From positions 590,123,001 through 590,187,000 of the forward strand of contig CM028132.1 in the NCBI GenBank assembly GCA_016271365.2: a stretch of 64,000 bases of DNA, read 5' to 3'. Within the stretch, counting starts at the first letter, position 1. Every line of letters starts with the position of its first letter. A program made the position numbers and the translations under genes. Source of the DNA: Neoceratodus forsteri. Taxonomy: Eukaryota; Chordata; Ceratodontiformes; Ceratodontidae. The notes below the pieces were generated by a model. The model was given only the letters and a program-made list of their open reading frames with translations. It did not search any database and was not told where the DNA came from. Below, in pieces: positions 47,405 to 57,817 of the stretch.

Positions 47405-49007
47405 TGTAACCCTAGATGGCGCTATCCCAGGGCTACTACCCTGCCTGATTTGCCACTAACAGGTTGAGGGGCCTGGATCCAATGGCGGTGCCTCCACCCA
47501 GAGGCCAGGGTTTGCAATAGTTAAACTAACTTGGTCACAGCCCTCTGGGACACTGCAACCCCCTTTCTTCCCACTAGTGGCCCACACAATATATCAGAAT
47601 TACCTTCACAGTATACACTTACCCCCAGGTCTGGTTCTGGGACTGGGACCTCCTGTGAAATGAGATACAGTGCAACAATCACAGTACAGTACTTTAACAT
47701 AGACAAATACCTCAGGCAGTATAACTTTGCTGAAACAAGCAGCTCTGATTTATTTAGGGGATATAACAAGGACAGGGGAAATCAGGTTAATTAGCTTATC
47801 ACTCTAATAATCTACCTATGGCTCTGTGCACAGGCCTATCCCTATCAGTTACTGTCCCTGGGTACCCAAGCCCTAGTGGCTAGTCCAAACCGTGGCAGCT
47901 GGTAGGGGCCCTTTCACAGAAAAAGGAGAATTAAACAGTCAGCAGTACAGTAATTCCATTTGGATTTAATGTGGCAATTCAACAGGAGCGACCTGAATTA
48001 GTACTCACGACCTCCAAATAAGATAGGGTCCTTCAATGTCAGCAGGGCTCACTTGAGGTACACAAACCTCTTCACACATCCATATAAAAGAAAGCACTAT
48101 ACCAGGCAGGCTGCATCTGTATCCCGATGCAATTACTGCACAATACTGGAGAACACACAGCAGATTCAGTTCCTGACAGACCGAGTGCAATTTTCAGCAA
48201 TTCCTCCAGTCTTCTACAGGGTGAGCCTGGTTTCTACTCTTCAGAGATCCTTGATTCTTTTCACAGGACTGATTCAGTCCTAACAAGCTGCAGACCGGAA
48301 CTCTGGGCCTTACACGTTTTTGACTAAAACTGCACACTGAAAAGCACAGGGCTCCTTCCTTCTTCACTGCCAAAGCTCAACTGAAACTCCAACCGACAAA
48401 ACTGGCACTTCTTTGAGTTCCTCCCAGTTCTTGACTGGATTGGCTGTCACCACAATAGACTGCTGCTGTTGGTCCAAAAAGGCACTGAAGTCTAAACTAC
48501 ATCTCCCAGAGTCACTGCCCATACAATCCTCTTGTGGCTGGCTCAGATTATGAGTCCAAGTTCTGATTCGTCCAAGGCACCATTTTAGAGCTAGCTTACC
48601 CCACACTGATTGGTCCAGTTCAGCAGTTCAAAACTAGAATGGGGAACTAGGCAGACACTGTTCTGACTGCAAAGAAAGCAGGTTAGACAAACTGTAATTT
48701 CATTATTACTCTAAATAATTTCTGGCAAACAGTTACATCTTTCAGATAGGTTCCCTTTGCACTCCTAGTGACTGCAAAAATGAAGTGAATTGGCAGCAGC
48801 TCGAGTGGTACTCAGTCAAAGAAACACACAGTCCCCCATACAAACTAATTATGTCTGCAAGCAGACAGCTCTTAAAGAGAGACAGTACCAGAGGTTCTAA
48901 AAACACTCACTGATAAATGGCTTAAACGCCAAACACCATTCAGGCTTGGAGCATTCAAGCAAGCTCCTGGAAGTCTTTTGGGAACCCCCATTTGCAGGGG
49001 GGTTACA
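47405..49007 (-). repeat. 5' LTR of gypsy element
   Basis: 1603 bases, near-identical to the 3' LTR. Most differences are one-base changes in G, C or A runs; a few are substitutions. Confidence 0.93.
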
Positions 49008-49081
49008 CAGTGACTACTACTAACTTAAGTATTCTTAGCTAAGTAAACCAAACAGGGGAAAACATGTCTTTTTTTTAAAGT

Positions 49082-50187
49082 TTGGCTTTAAAAAAATTAC
49101 AGGAAAGCCTTCATTTTCAAGCCAAGAGGGAGGAGAAAGCTCGGGGTTCCTCTATGTGTATTGCTTCTCCATTACTGATAGACTCAGTAGCACCAACTAC
49201 TCACCCTGACCCCACCATTGTGGCCACAGATGTGACAACTTGTAGTGCCACTGCTGATATGCCAGCAACTCTCACTACTGTTGAAAGTGGGACAAAAAGA
49301 AAAAGGGGGTTCCAGGAGACCTGGAAGAAAAATAGGGAGTGGCTACTATATGAGCCTGATGTGGGTATGACCTGCTCATACTGCAAAAAATACTTAAGGG
49401 AGACAAACACTTTCATGAGTGGCTGTAAGAGCATGAGACTTGAAAATGTACATGCTCATGAACTCTTCAAACCTCATAAATTAGCCAATGAAAAAAGTAT
49501 TGTGTGTAACACTGAACCTTCCAACTTAGCAATAGAATGAGGAATAATACAAATGGAAAAAAATGAGGAGACACAAGTAGAACATTTGTTTAGAACAACT
49601 CTTTATTTGATTAATTCAAAACGCCCATTCACAGATTTCCCTGGCATCTTAGAATTACAACATGTAAATGGTACAAAATGTCGAGTCAGTTATAGAAGTG
49701 ACAAGCAGGCAGCAACGTTCACACATTTTATTTCAGAATCAATAAGGATAAAAGATGCAAAACTGGTTAATAGTAACACTTTTATCTCTGTCTTATGTGA
49801 CTCAAGCACTGATGCCTCAGTAATAGAAGAGGAGGCAGTCTATATTAGGACAATGGAAAATTTCCGTCCAGTTAACAAATTTGTTTCCCTTCAGCCAGTC
49901 TCTATTCCAAATGGTGAAAGCATTTGTAACTCAATAGGTGATGTCTTAGAATTCACCTTGGACTGTAAAGACTGGGAAGAAAAAATTGTTGCTTTTGGAT
50001 CTGATGGGGCACCCGTCATGTTGGGTAAAGTGACTGGGGTGTTTGGCAGGATTTTGAAAAACGTACCTTATTTGTTAGGGATTCAGTGCAGTGCCCACAA
50101 ATTGGAGCTTGCTATAAAGCAATCAGCAACATCTATTCCATACATTAAAACAGATGAAGTCTTAATGGGTATCTATAAAATATACCA
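49082..50187 (+). pseudogene. Inner hAT transposase, 5' part
   Basis: Frame 49082-49540 begins MALKKLQESLHFQ and carries a zinc-finger-like CSYCKKYL...H (about residue 100). One TGA at 49538 interrupts, and the same frame continues at 49553 with HLFRTTLYLINSKRPFTDF, STDASVIEEEAVYIR, GSDGAPVMLGKVTGVFG and QCSAHKLELAIKQ. The last two blocks resemble the ZNF862-type hAT catalytic core. The frame is interrupted at 50187 by a TIR element. The protein is otherwise well preserved. Confidence 0.88.
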
Positions 50188-51510
50188 GGGGCTGGATATT
50201 CAAACTGCGCCATTCTGAGGCGCAAGCCCTTGCGCTGCGAAAAATAGTTGCGCAGGGGTTGTGGCAGGCGATATTCAAAGGAGTTGCGCTGAGCAACTCT
50301 CTGGATATCATCCCCAGCCACTGCCACTGTGCATGGCGCAGTGAAACCTGCGCCACCGCAAGTTGTCAGAGTGGAGCATTCAACTTGCGGTGGCCAAGTA
50401 CCATTGCGCCATGCGCAAAATCACGATATTGAAAAGGTGACATGCAAATGGGGCCATAATTCATGCAAGGCGCAGGGGGAGCCATTTGCATCTGATTATG
50501 GCTCCATTTGCATGCCATTAGCATGTAGGTGCGCCGATCCCCGAGGACTTGCGCCTGGCCGCCCTGCCAGGCAGCAGCCATCGGGGACCAACGCACCCCT
50601 GCAGCCCGATCAGGGCAGAATGTAAAAGAACCCCCGCCCAAACATCTCCCTAATGCCCGATCGCGGGCAGAATGTAAAAGAACCCCCGCCAAACATCTCC
50701 CTAATGCCCGATCGTGGCAGAATGTAAAAGAACCCCCCGCCCAAACATCTCCCTAATGTCCGATCGTGGGCAGAATGTAAAAGAAGCTCTCACCCAACAT
50801 TCTTCCTAGTGCCCGATCGCAGGGCAGAATGTAAAAGAACCCCCAACAGCCTTGGAGGGAGTTCAGTGATCGAATGCCCGATCGCTGGCACACTGCCACT
50901 CCCCTTGAGCATACTCACCACTGTCGGCTCACCTCGCCCCCGGCAGCCGCGGGGAGCGGCGGTGGCAGCTGTGGAGGTGGGGGACACTAGCCACCAGGGA
51001 GATGTTTGGGGGGATGTCTTTTACCTTCTGCCCGTGATCGGGCACATGTCCACTGGACCACAAGGGATGTGAACAGGAGGGGGCCACATTGATGCCCACG
51101 ATCGGCCTGGTGGGGGGAGTACACTGTGCCTCGCGATCGGGCTGGGGGCACAGGGACTGAATTGGGGGCCAGCCACAGGTGGCAGCTGCTGTGTTGCACC
51201 CTGCAATACAGCAGCTCACCTGTGGGTGGCCCTCTACTTAAGCCTTTTTTTTTTGGCTCAAGGTCCTGCAGGCTCAGGTTGGGGGTTGTGCCTGCACAAC
51301 TCTGTACAGTCCGGCTGAATATCGGGCTGTGCAGTTCATGCATGGTTCCTCCCCCTCCTGTTGAGCATGCATTCATTTGCATTGCACTGTTGCTCAGCCT
51401 GTTTTCAGTGGCGCAACTGCCTCCTGCTGAATATCGCAGAATGGCGCAATGTAGGACTTGAGCATGCGCAACCCTGTTGAGCATGGAGCAACCCTTTTGA
51501 ATATCTGGCC
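50188..51510. mobile_element. TIR DNA element (copy 2 of GGGGCTGGAT family) inside transposase
   Basis: The left end ggggctggatattcaaactg and the right end tttgaatatctggcc are inverted repeats. A 3-bp cca flanks it (50185-50187 and 51511-51513), and the hAT frame resumes right after. It is 1323 bases, GC-rich, with an internal minisatellite and no coding potential. Compare the copy at 25129-25476. Confidence 0.75.
50604..50870 (+). repeat. Minisatellite of about 50-54 bases, five units
   Basis: The word gggcagaatgtaaaagaacc recurs at about 50613, 50665, 50716, 50768 and 50822, each unit ending with atgcccgatcg. Units diverge slightly. Confidence 0.85.
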
Positions 51511-52704
51511 CCATAAGTCTCCCAAAAACTGGGCCGGTCTCAAAGAGTTAGCCAGTAATATGATCTACACCATTCACAAACCAGTTAACTTGTCAGGGAC
51601 CCGGTGGGTTGCACACAGAGAAAGGACTCTGTTATTCTGTCCAGCTACAAGGCCTTAGTTGTACATTTACAGCACATTGCTTCCACACTAGGGCAAACAA
51701 AAGATCAGGCCACTGGGTTGTTCAAAACAATAAGTACTGTGAGATTTGTCCTCTTTTCTCAGTTTCTGGCTGAATACCTTTCTGTCATGATGGCCTTCAG
51801 TCTAACTCTACAGAGAGACAGCTCAACAGTAGAAACAATAGTCAGTAAGGTTGAAAGCACAGTTCTCTGGCTAGAGAACTACCCTGTGCAGGATAAACTT
51901 GACAAAGTCTGTAAGGAACTGCTCTTGCTCCCTGACTCTGACACAGCTGACAGTGACACTAGCACAAGTCGACTGACAGGCTCAGCCAGTACTCAGGTTC
52001 AGTACCATGGATCTGATATCTTCCTTAACTTAGAAAGGGGATATTCTATAGATAGAACCAAACAGGCAGTGTTGCGTGATGTTACAAGCCTTCTTTCATC
52101 AACAATTGAGAGTATTAACTCACGATTTTCCAATTTTAAAACAGACAAAGTCCTACGGTCATTCAGGATATTTAACCCATTACAGTTACCAGATAGTGAC
52201 CACCAGCTAGCCCTTTATGGCAATGAGGAAGTCAGAACCCTCACAGAGCACTACAGTGGCCTACTGAAGAAACACAATCATAATGTAAACTTGATTGAAG
52301 CGCAATGGTTAGAGCTTAAACCACTTATGAAAAATATCACTGAATGAGCTGTCTCCGAAATTTCACTATTTGGATTTCTGGCAAAAAATTCTCCATAATG
52401 ATGCACATGAACAGCGATTCCCTGATATTCTGGTCTTAGTCACAATAGCTCTACTGATCCCAACCCAAACTGCAAGTTGAGAGGATTCAGCTTGATGGGC
52501 AGAGTGAAGTCTGACTGGCGGTCCTGTCTGTCTGCTATGACTACATCTGAACTAATGCATGTCAAGCTGTCAGATGCTAGCATTGCTACATTTGACCTGC
52601 AGAATGCCATAACACTATGGTTCAAATCTGGAAAACAGAAGAGAAGACCTCATGTGACACCATATGGTTGCAGACTAGATTCAAGTTCTGATTCAGAAAT
52701 AGAC
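51511..52704 (+). pseudogene. Inner hAT transposase, 3' part
   Basis: It continues the gene after the TIR element: NWAGLKELASNMIYTIHKP and SGTRWVAHRERTL, then after a shift 51604-52347 with a long helical region (TVETIVSKVESTVLWLENY). 52477-52707 encodes the C-terminal RGFSLMGRVKSDWRSCLSAM and LQNAITLWFKSGKQKRRP, the hAT dimerisation domain and basic tail. Two stops and shifts lie near 52347-52470. The stop is TAG at 52705. Confidence 0.88.
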
Positions 52705-52909
52705 TAGACTCGATCAGTGTTTTACCTTGAAAAATAACCCCCTTAAAAGCAACAGTTTTCTCTATTTCCACTTTATAGTCCATTTTATGTTTTAAGTTTA
52801 AAATTCACCTCACAAAAATGTGGACAGGTAAAACTTTGTCCAGTCAGGCAACATTTACATTCCACCTGTCCCTCGGACAGGCATCTCAAAAAAATTATTT
52901 CTAGCCCTG

Positions 52910-53128
52910 CCTGGCAGTAACAGCTTTGAGAAGCGTATGATTTTGCTCATGGGCAATGCATGGACTGATCAAAGAAACAGAATGCTAGTGCCCTTGATGA
53001 AAACTGAATTACAGGTAAAATTAAATTATAGCTTCATGTGCACCCAATTCCATGCCTTTGTTAAGACAAAGAACAAACTTATGGAGGCTGCAAAGTCAAA
53101 TGAAAAGTACACTTTTAAATATAAAGTG
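52910..53128 (+). pseudogene. Outer hAT transposase pseudogene, 3' part (dimerisation domain)
   Basis: It starts with the duplicated target word cctggcag and reads NSFEKRMILLMGNAWTDQRN, then LKTELQVKLNYS-like residues (KTELQVKLNYSF) and a stop at 53126-53128. This is the hAT C-terminal dimerisation region that the 33953-35720 part lacks, in the same orientation. Confidence 0.85.
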
Positions 53129-53672
53129 TGATCCTTCTGGACCAGAGATGACAGTTGAGATGTTTAATTTGTTGAAGTCTTGTTGTACCACTACTTATGG
53201 TTCTAATGCAGTTTGCACAGTTTTGATTGCTATTTAGTAAAGAAAGTTTGCTCATTTTTATTGTCTGTGTGGTGTGCTTGTTCTTTTTTTACATATATAT
53301 ACTCTTTGTAATTAATGCATATCATTCACCTCGTGTAATGTAATGTAACAATGCAATTTGTAGACAGTATGCAGTTCACACAGTTTTGCACAATTTTGAT
53401 TGCTTGTAATAACAAAGTTTGCACATTTTAATTATCAGTGTGTGCATGTGTTCTTGGGATTATATTCATTTGAAGTGCCCCACCACAGTAAGAGACCAAT
53501 TTGTTTTTTGTAACCGCCCACCACAGTATAGGCGACTGTGCCTGAAATTTGACAGGCCATGTGACAGAAATGAGAAAAGGGGTGTGACCAGCAACAAAGA
53601 GGTGGGGCTTCGGGCCAGTTGGGGTGGAGCTTATCAGTCAGGTATTGGCCCGATTCAAAGGTGGCAACCCTA
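53129..53672 (+). other. 3' non-coding end of outer hAT
   Basis: AT-rich sequence with repeats of gtttgcacattt-type words (53210-53420), then a GC-richer end. It terminates in the TIR ...aggtggcaaccctA. Confidence 0.6.
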
Positions 53673-53680
53673 TCTATGAT
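53673..53680 (+). repeat. Right target-site duplication of outer hAT
   Basis: tctatgat, partner of tgtatgat at 30576-30583. Confidence 0.8.
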
Positions 53681-54119
53681 CACCCTTGTGATAGTTTCCT
53701 TTATACTATTCCAATGGGTAGCTATTGATGTGTCTCCCTCCCTGTTCAGTCTAAAAGAGAAACATAGAAATCTGTTGGCAGAAAAGGACCCATTGGCCCA
53801 TCTAGTCTGCCCCTTTCCCTCCCCATAGGCTCTTCTGTCCCTTCACCTTACTCACCTCTTTTTTGCGCCCCCCACCAGTGCAGTCTTCAGTCTTCCTTAT
53901 ACCTAATGGAGTCATACTCTTTCCTCTCTTGTTTAAGCCCACTTAGTTATCCCATGCCCTCTTGAAATCTCCCATCTAGTTTACACCCACCACCCATTCA
54001 GGCAACCTATTTCAGGGACCCACCAATCTCAGTGAAATATTGCCCCCCCTCACATTTCCTTTGGAGTTACCCCCCTCCAGCTTTAAGCTGTGCCCCCTAA
54101 TATTTGTATTTTCCCTCAT

Positions 54120-55346
54120 CTAGAAGATGCTTCCTTCCTTTACCTTGTTGATTCCCCTCAAATATTTAAAAGTTTCTATCATATCCCTCCTTTCTCTCCT
54201 TGTTTCCAGTGTATACAGGTCAAGCTCTTCCATCTTTTCTTCCAGTGATCTCTTGTGGAAACCCTGCACCATTCTGGTCACCCTTCTCTGGACACTCTCC
54301 ACCCTATCTATGTCTCCTTGTAAGTGAGGTCTCCAGAACTGTACCCCATACTCCAGGTGTAATCTAACCATAGACCTGTATAGTGGCATGATCACCTCCC
54401 TCCTCCTTCTACTTCTAATACCCCTCCCTATGCATGCCAGCATTTTGTTTGCCTTTCCAACCACCTTGTTGCACTGGTTTGCCACTTTTAGGTTATCCAA
54501 TGTGATAATCCTCAGATCCCTTTCCTACTCTGTTGCCTCAATCTTCTCCCCTCCCAGTGTGTACTTGGCCTTTAGAATTTTGCATCCTATGTGCATTATT
54601 TTGCATTTCTTTGCATTGTAACATAATTGCCACTTCCCTGACCACTCCTTCAGCGTGATCATTTTCTCCACCCCCCACCGGTGTATCCACCCTATTGCAG
54701 AGCTTTGTGTTATCTGCAAATAGGCACACCTTCCCATTTAGACCCTCTGCTATATCCCCAATGTAGATGTTAAACAGTATTGTCCCAATACTGACCCCTG
54801 GGGTTCCTCATTTGTCACCCTTTCCTCCCTGGAGTGAGCCCCATTGACAACCGCCCTTTGAGTTCTGTCTTTTAGCCAGTTTTCCACCCAGTTTATTTTC
54901 CTTCCTACCTCTAAACTACACAACTTGTTCACCAGTCATCTGTGAGAGACAGTGTCAAAGGCCTTACTGAAGTCCAGATAGGCCACCGCCCCTCCCTGAT
55001 CACATACCTCTGTCACCTGGTCGAAGAATTCGATCAGGTTTGTCTGGCATGACCTTCCTTCTGTAAACCCATGCTGGCTGTCACCCTTGAATCCACCCTC
55101 TGCCAAGTACTCTACTAATCTTTTGTTTAGGAGTGTCTCCATCAGCTTACCCACCACTGAGGTAAGACTGACTGGATCGTAGTTACTTGGGGCCTCCTTC
55201 CCTACGCTCTTGTGCAATGGCACCACTTCTGCCTTTTTCCAGTCCCCTTGAACTCTCCCCTTGTCTACAAATAGGTTAATCAGCTTTGTGAGTGGTGCCA
55301 CAAGCTCCTCCCTTAGCATCATGGGATGTAGTGCATAAGGACCCAT
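54120..55346 (-). pseudogene. CR1-A reverse transcriptase and C-terminal domain
   Basis: 54936-55346: VPLHKSVGKEAPSNYDPVSLTS and YLDFSKAFDTVSHR. 54750-54932: NWLKDRTQRAVVNG. 54538-54729: LFADNTKLCNRVDT. 54120-54500: MLACIGRGIRSRRRREVIMP and VQRRVTRM. The catalytic box reads FADN, where the other copies have FADD, so it would be inactive even without shifts. Confidence 0.88.
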
Positions 55347-55868
55347 TGCTTGTCCACCCTTAATTTACCTAATTCCTCCAGTACCCTACTCTCCATGAAA
55401 GGACTTGTCCACCTCCCTGCCCTCCATTCCCCTATCCCACAGCTCTGGTCCCTTTCCCTCGTTGTCAATCATAAAGACTGAGCTGAAGTACTTGTTTAAC
55501 ATGTTTTTTTTTCTTCAGCTCTCAGTCAGAGTTCCCCCCTCTCCTTTTAGCCTCATTATACCATGCTTGTTTTTTCTTTTCTCGCTTCTATGTGTATAGA
55601 ACTTTTTGTATGCCCCCTGCTGTCCTCCCTTGCTATTTTCTCCTCCGTTATCTACATTTGCCCTCCTGACTGTTTGCCCTGCTACCCTAAGCTTTTTCCT
55701 GTATACCTCCATTTCCACTATCCTTTGAGTAGTTTTGTATGCCCTGAATGCTTTATTTTTCTCCCCATTGCTCCTGCCACCTTCCTAGTGAACCAAAGTG
55801 ACTTCCTTCCTCCTTCTTTCTCACCTACCTTCCTAATGCACTGTTCTGTGCCCCTCAAAATTCTCCCT

Positions 55869-56264
55869 TTATTGCCTCCCACTGTCCTCCAGATTTTCCT
55901 TTCCTTCCATTTCCCCCTTGAAAATTTCCCTTATTTTCTTAAAATCTGCCCTCCATAAGGCCATTATTTTAGTGGTCATTCGACTTGCTGCTATCTCCAT
56001 CCTATGACTAAACCTAACTGTTCTGTGGTCGCTAGCCCCAAGATTTTCCCCCATGTCTACCTCCTCTACACTGTCACCATTTGTCATTATTAGGTCCAGT
56101 GTAGCCGCACCCCTAGTCGGTTCTCTGACTGGCTGCTGTAGGAGTCCCTCCTGTATGGATTCCAATATCTCTCTGCTCCTTTCTGATGCTACAGCTGGAA
56201 TCCCCCAGTTCACGTCAGGGAGATTAAAGTCCCCAACCAGCAAAAGTTCCCCCTTTCTTGCCAT
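55869..56264 (-). pseudogene. CR1-A AP endonuclease
   Basis: GDFNLPDVNW at residues 11-20 and a SDH at 56025-56033 are the catalytic C-terminal half of the AP-like endonuclease that nicks target DNA. The N-terminal half is degraded in about 56270-56800. Confidence 0.85.
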
Positions 56265-56819
56265 CCTCTATATCTCTTTTATCAACTCTCTATCAACTTT
56301 CTCCCCCTTGATTTGGTGGTCTGTATACCACACCCATACATACTGCCTCCCCGTCCTCTTAGTTAACGTGACCCAGAGGACCTCCGCTAATCCCTGACTT
56401 TACTGCCCTACCATCACCTTTAGCCCATCCTTTACATATAGCGCCACCCTTACCCCTTTTCCCCTTCCTGTCCTTCCTAAAAAGACAGTACCCCAACATT
56501 ACCACCTCCTATTCATGGTTTTCTGTCCACCATGTCTCAGTTATGGCAACCAAGTCCATTACCCCCATCACCACGGTGGCCTCTAAATCCTCCATTTTAT
56601 TTCCCAAACTCCTAGAGTTTGCCAACATACCCTTCCATCTATTTCCCTCTGCCCCTTTTTCTTTCTCTGCTGTATCTCCTGCCCCCTTCTGTGGGGAGTC
56701 CTAACTAGGCAACACCCTCTAGTTTCTTCTTCCAACCCTTCCCTTGTTTCATGCTCCCCACTCCCTTAGTGTAAATCCCTACCCAGGATTCTGTCAATAT
56801 AACCTTGTAATTGTCTCCT

Positions 56820-57700
56820 TAACACTCTAGCACCCTCCTCATTTATGTGCAGTCTGTCCCTTGTGTATAGGTTCTCCTCTACCCAAGTGAGCCCCCACTC
56901 TCCTATGCATGTAAAACCTTCCTGTTGCACCATTCCCTTAGCCAGTGGTTGTAATCGTCTATTCTCAGCAGTCTAACCGTACTAGCGCAGTGAACTTGCA
57001 AGATCTCCAGTAATGCCAGAGAGATAACCTTCTCTCTACATCCCCTGGCTAGCTCCCTGAACTTGTTTTGTGCCTCCTCAACATCTTCCCCCGCCAAATC
57101 ATTTGTCCCGAGGTGCAGGACCAGATGTGATTTACCTCCCAGCAATCGAATACACTCTTATTCTTGGTAACTTCCTGCTTGCCTCCATCCCTAGCTCACA
57201 GAAGACTAACCTCCTTTTATAGGCCACCCCCTTTCTCAACCAGTGGACTCTCTTTAAGATTGAGTCACCAAACACCATTACTGATTCTGTGTTCTCCTTC
57301 CCTATGTGTGCCCCAGTAACCCTGTCCTGATTCCTCTTCCTTGTACTTCTTGTATTTCTTTTCCGGACTCCCGCCCCTGAACTGCCTACCTGCTCACCCA
57401 CATTTTTCTCCTGTTCCTCCATCTATGTGCCCGCTCCTTCCCCTCCCAACACTCTTTTCTCCTGTACTACTTTTTTGCTTCATTCTCTCTCTCCTGTCCT
57501 TTCTGCTCCCCTCTGTTGCTTCCTTGCTTACCCTTTCTTCACTGCTTCCCGTATGTTCCTGCTCATTCCCCATCCTACACTTTCCCCTTCTGTTGTACTC
57601 CCCCTTCCCACTTGGTATCAGCTGCCCACCCTTGCCTCTTCTTATCCTCTCCCACACCCGCTGAGTCTCCCTTGGCCCCCCACTCTTACCCTTGCTACAC
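56820..57700 (-). pseudogene. CR1-A ORF1 with SGNH/GDSL esterase domain
   Basis: Frame 57132-57422 has VFGDS (GDS at 57261-57269, catalytic serine). 56903-57145 has HLGTND (57098-57109). A DRLHIN motif at 56841-56858 supplies the D-x-x-H pair. These are blocks I, III and V of SGNH hydrolases, known in ORF1 of CR1 and some relatives. A low-complexity, basic N-terminal part precedes. The frame is broken in two places. Confidence 0.8.
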
Positions 57701-57817
57701 ACTCTACCACTCTCTCCCTATTTCTCCTAGATCCCAGTTCCGTGTCTTCATAATCTCCCCTCCCCCTCTTGTTCCTCCTTTTCCTATAACTTCCTTCCTA
57801 TAAATTCCTAGAACCTG

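Larger units (their letters stand above)
39267..49007 (-). mobile_element. Ty3/gypsy LTR retrotransposon with PNMA-like gag, complete but frameshifted
   Basis: Two LTRs (39267-40880 and 47405-49007) flank a 6.5 kb minus-strand interior in the order gag, protease, RT, RNase H, integrase, which defines Ty3/gypsy. Termini are TG...CA. Flanking cagt at 39263-39266 and 49008-49011 is a 4-bp duplication. All reading frames contain small shifts. The gag is of the PNMA type, the source family of domesticated vertebrate capsid genes. It was inserted upstream of the inner hAT transposase, antisense to it. Confidence 0.93.
35729..52909 (+). mobile_element. Inner hAT DNA transposon, 17.2 kb with nested elements
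   Basis: The left TIR cagggctcgaaataa is mirrored by ttatttctagccctg at the right (one mismatch in 15). Subterminal ctgtcc...ggacag palindromes occur near both ends (35750-35830 and 52850-52885), as expected for transposase-binding sites. Inside are a promoter-like block, a solo LTR, a gypsy element, the plus-strand transposase (49082-52704) and a TIR element in that gene. The element proper is about 4.5 kb. Confidence 0.93.
30584..53672 (+). mobile_element. Outer hAT DNA transposon, host of nested insertions
   Basis: Terminal inverted repeats tagggttgccacct at 30584-30597 and its reverse complement at 53659-53672 are perfect over 14 bases and typical for hAT. The 8-bp flanking repeat fits hAT. 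It carries a plus-strand transposase pseudogene (33953-35720 plus 52918-53128), split by the 17.2 kb inner hAT. Without the inner element its length is about 5.9 kb. The non-coding left part holds a CCAAT cluster, a duplicated TA-rich segment and two SINEs. Confidence 0.85.
53758..57803 (-). mobile_element. CR1-A: near full-length CR1 with ORF1 and ORF2, degraded
   Basis: On the minus strand, from high to low: ORF1 with basic region and esterase domain (57700-56820), endonuclease (56264-55869), RT (55346-54500) and C-terminal domain (54500-54120). The 3' tail is at about 53758 (aacatagaaatctg). Its 5' end seems cut off at 57804 by another LINE and to resume at 60696. Many one-base shifts are present. 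Confidence 0.85.

Noticed and set aside
50604..50870. Regularly spaced repeats resembling a CRISPR array
   Set aside because: Eukaryotic context, units are directly tandem with similar spacers, and it lies inside a TIR element; it is a minisatellite.
57341..57803. Plus-strand open frames rich in P, L, S and C
   Set aside because: They are the antisense shadow of the purine-rich CR1 ORF1 on the minus strand.
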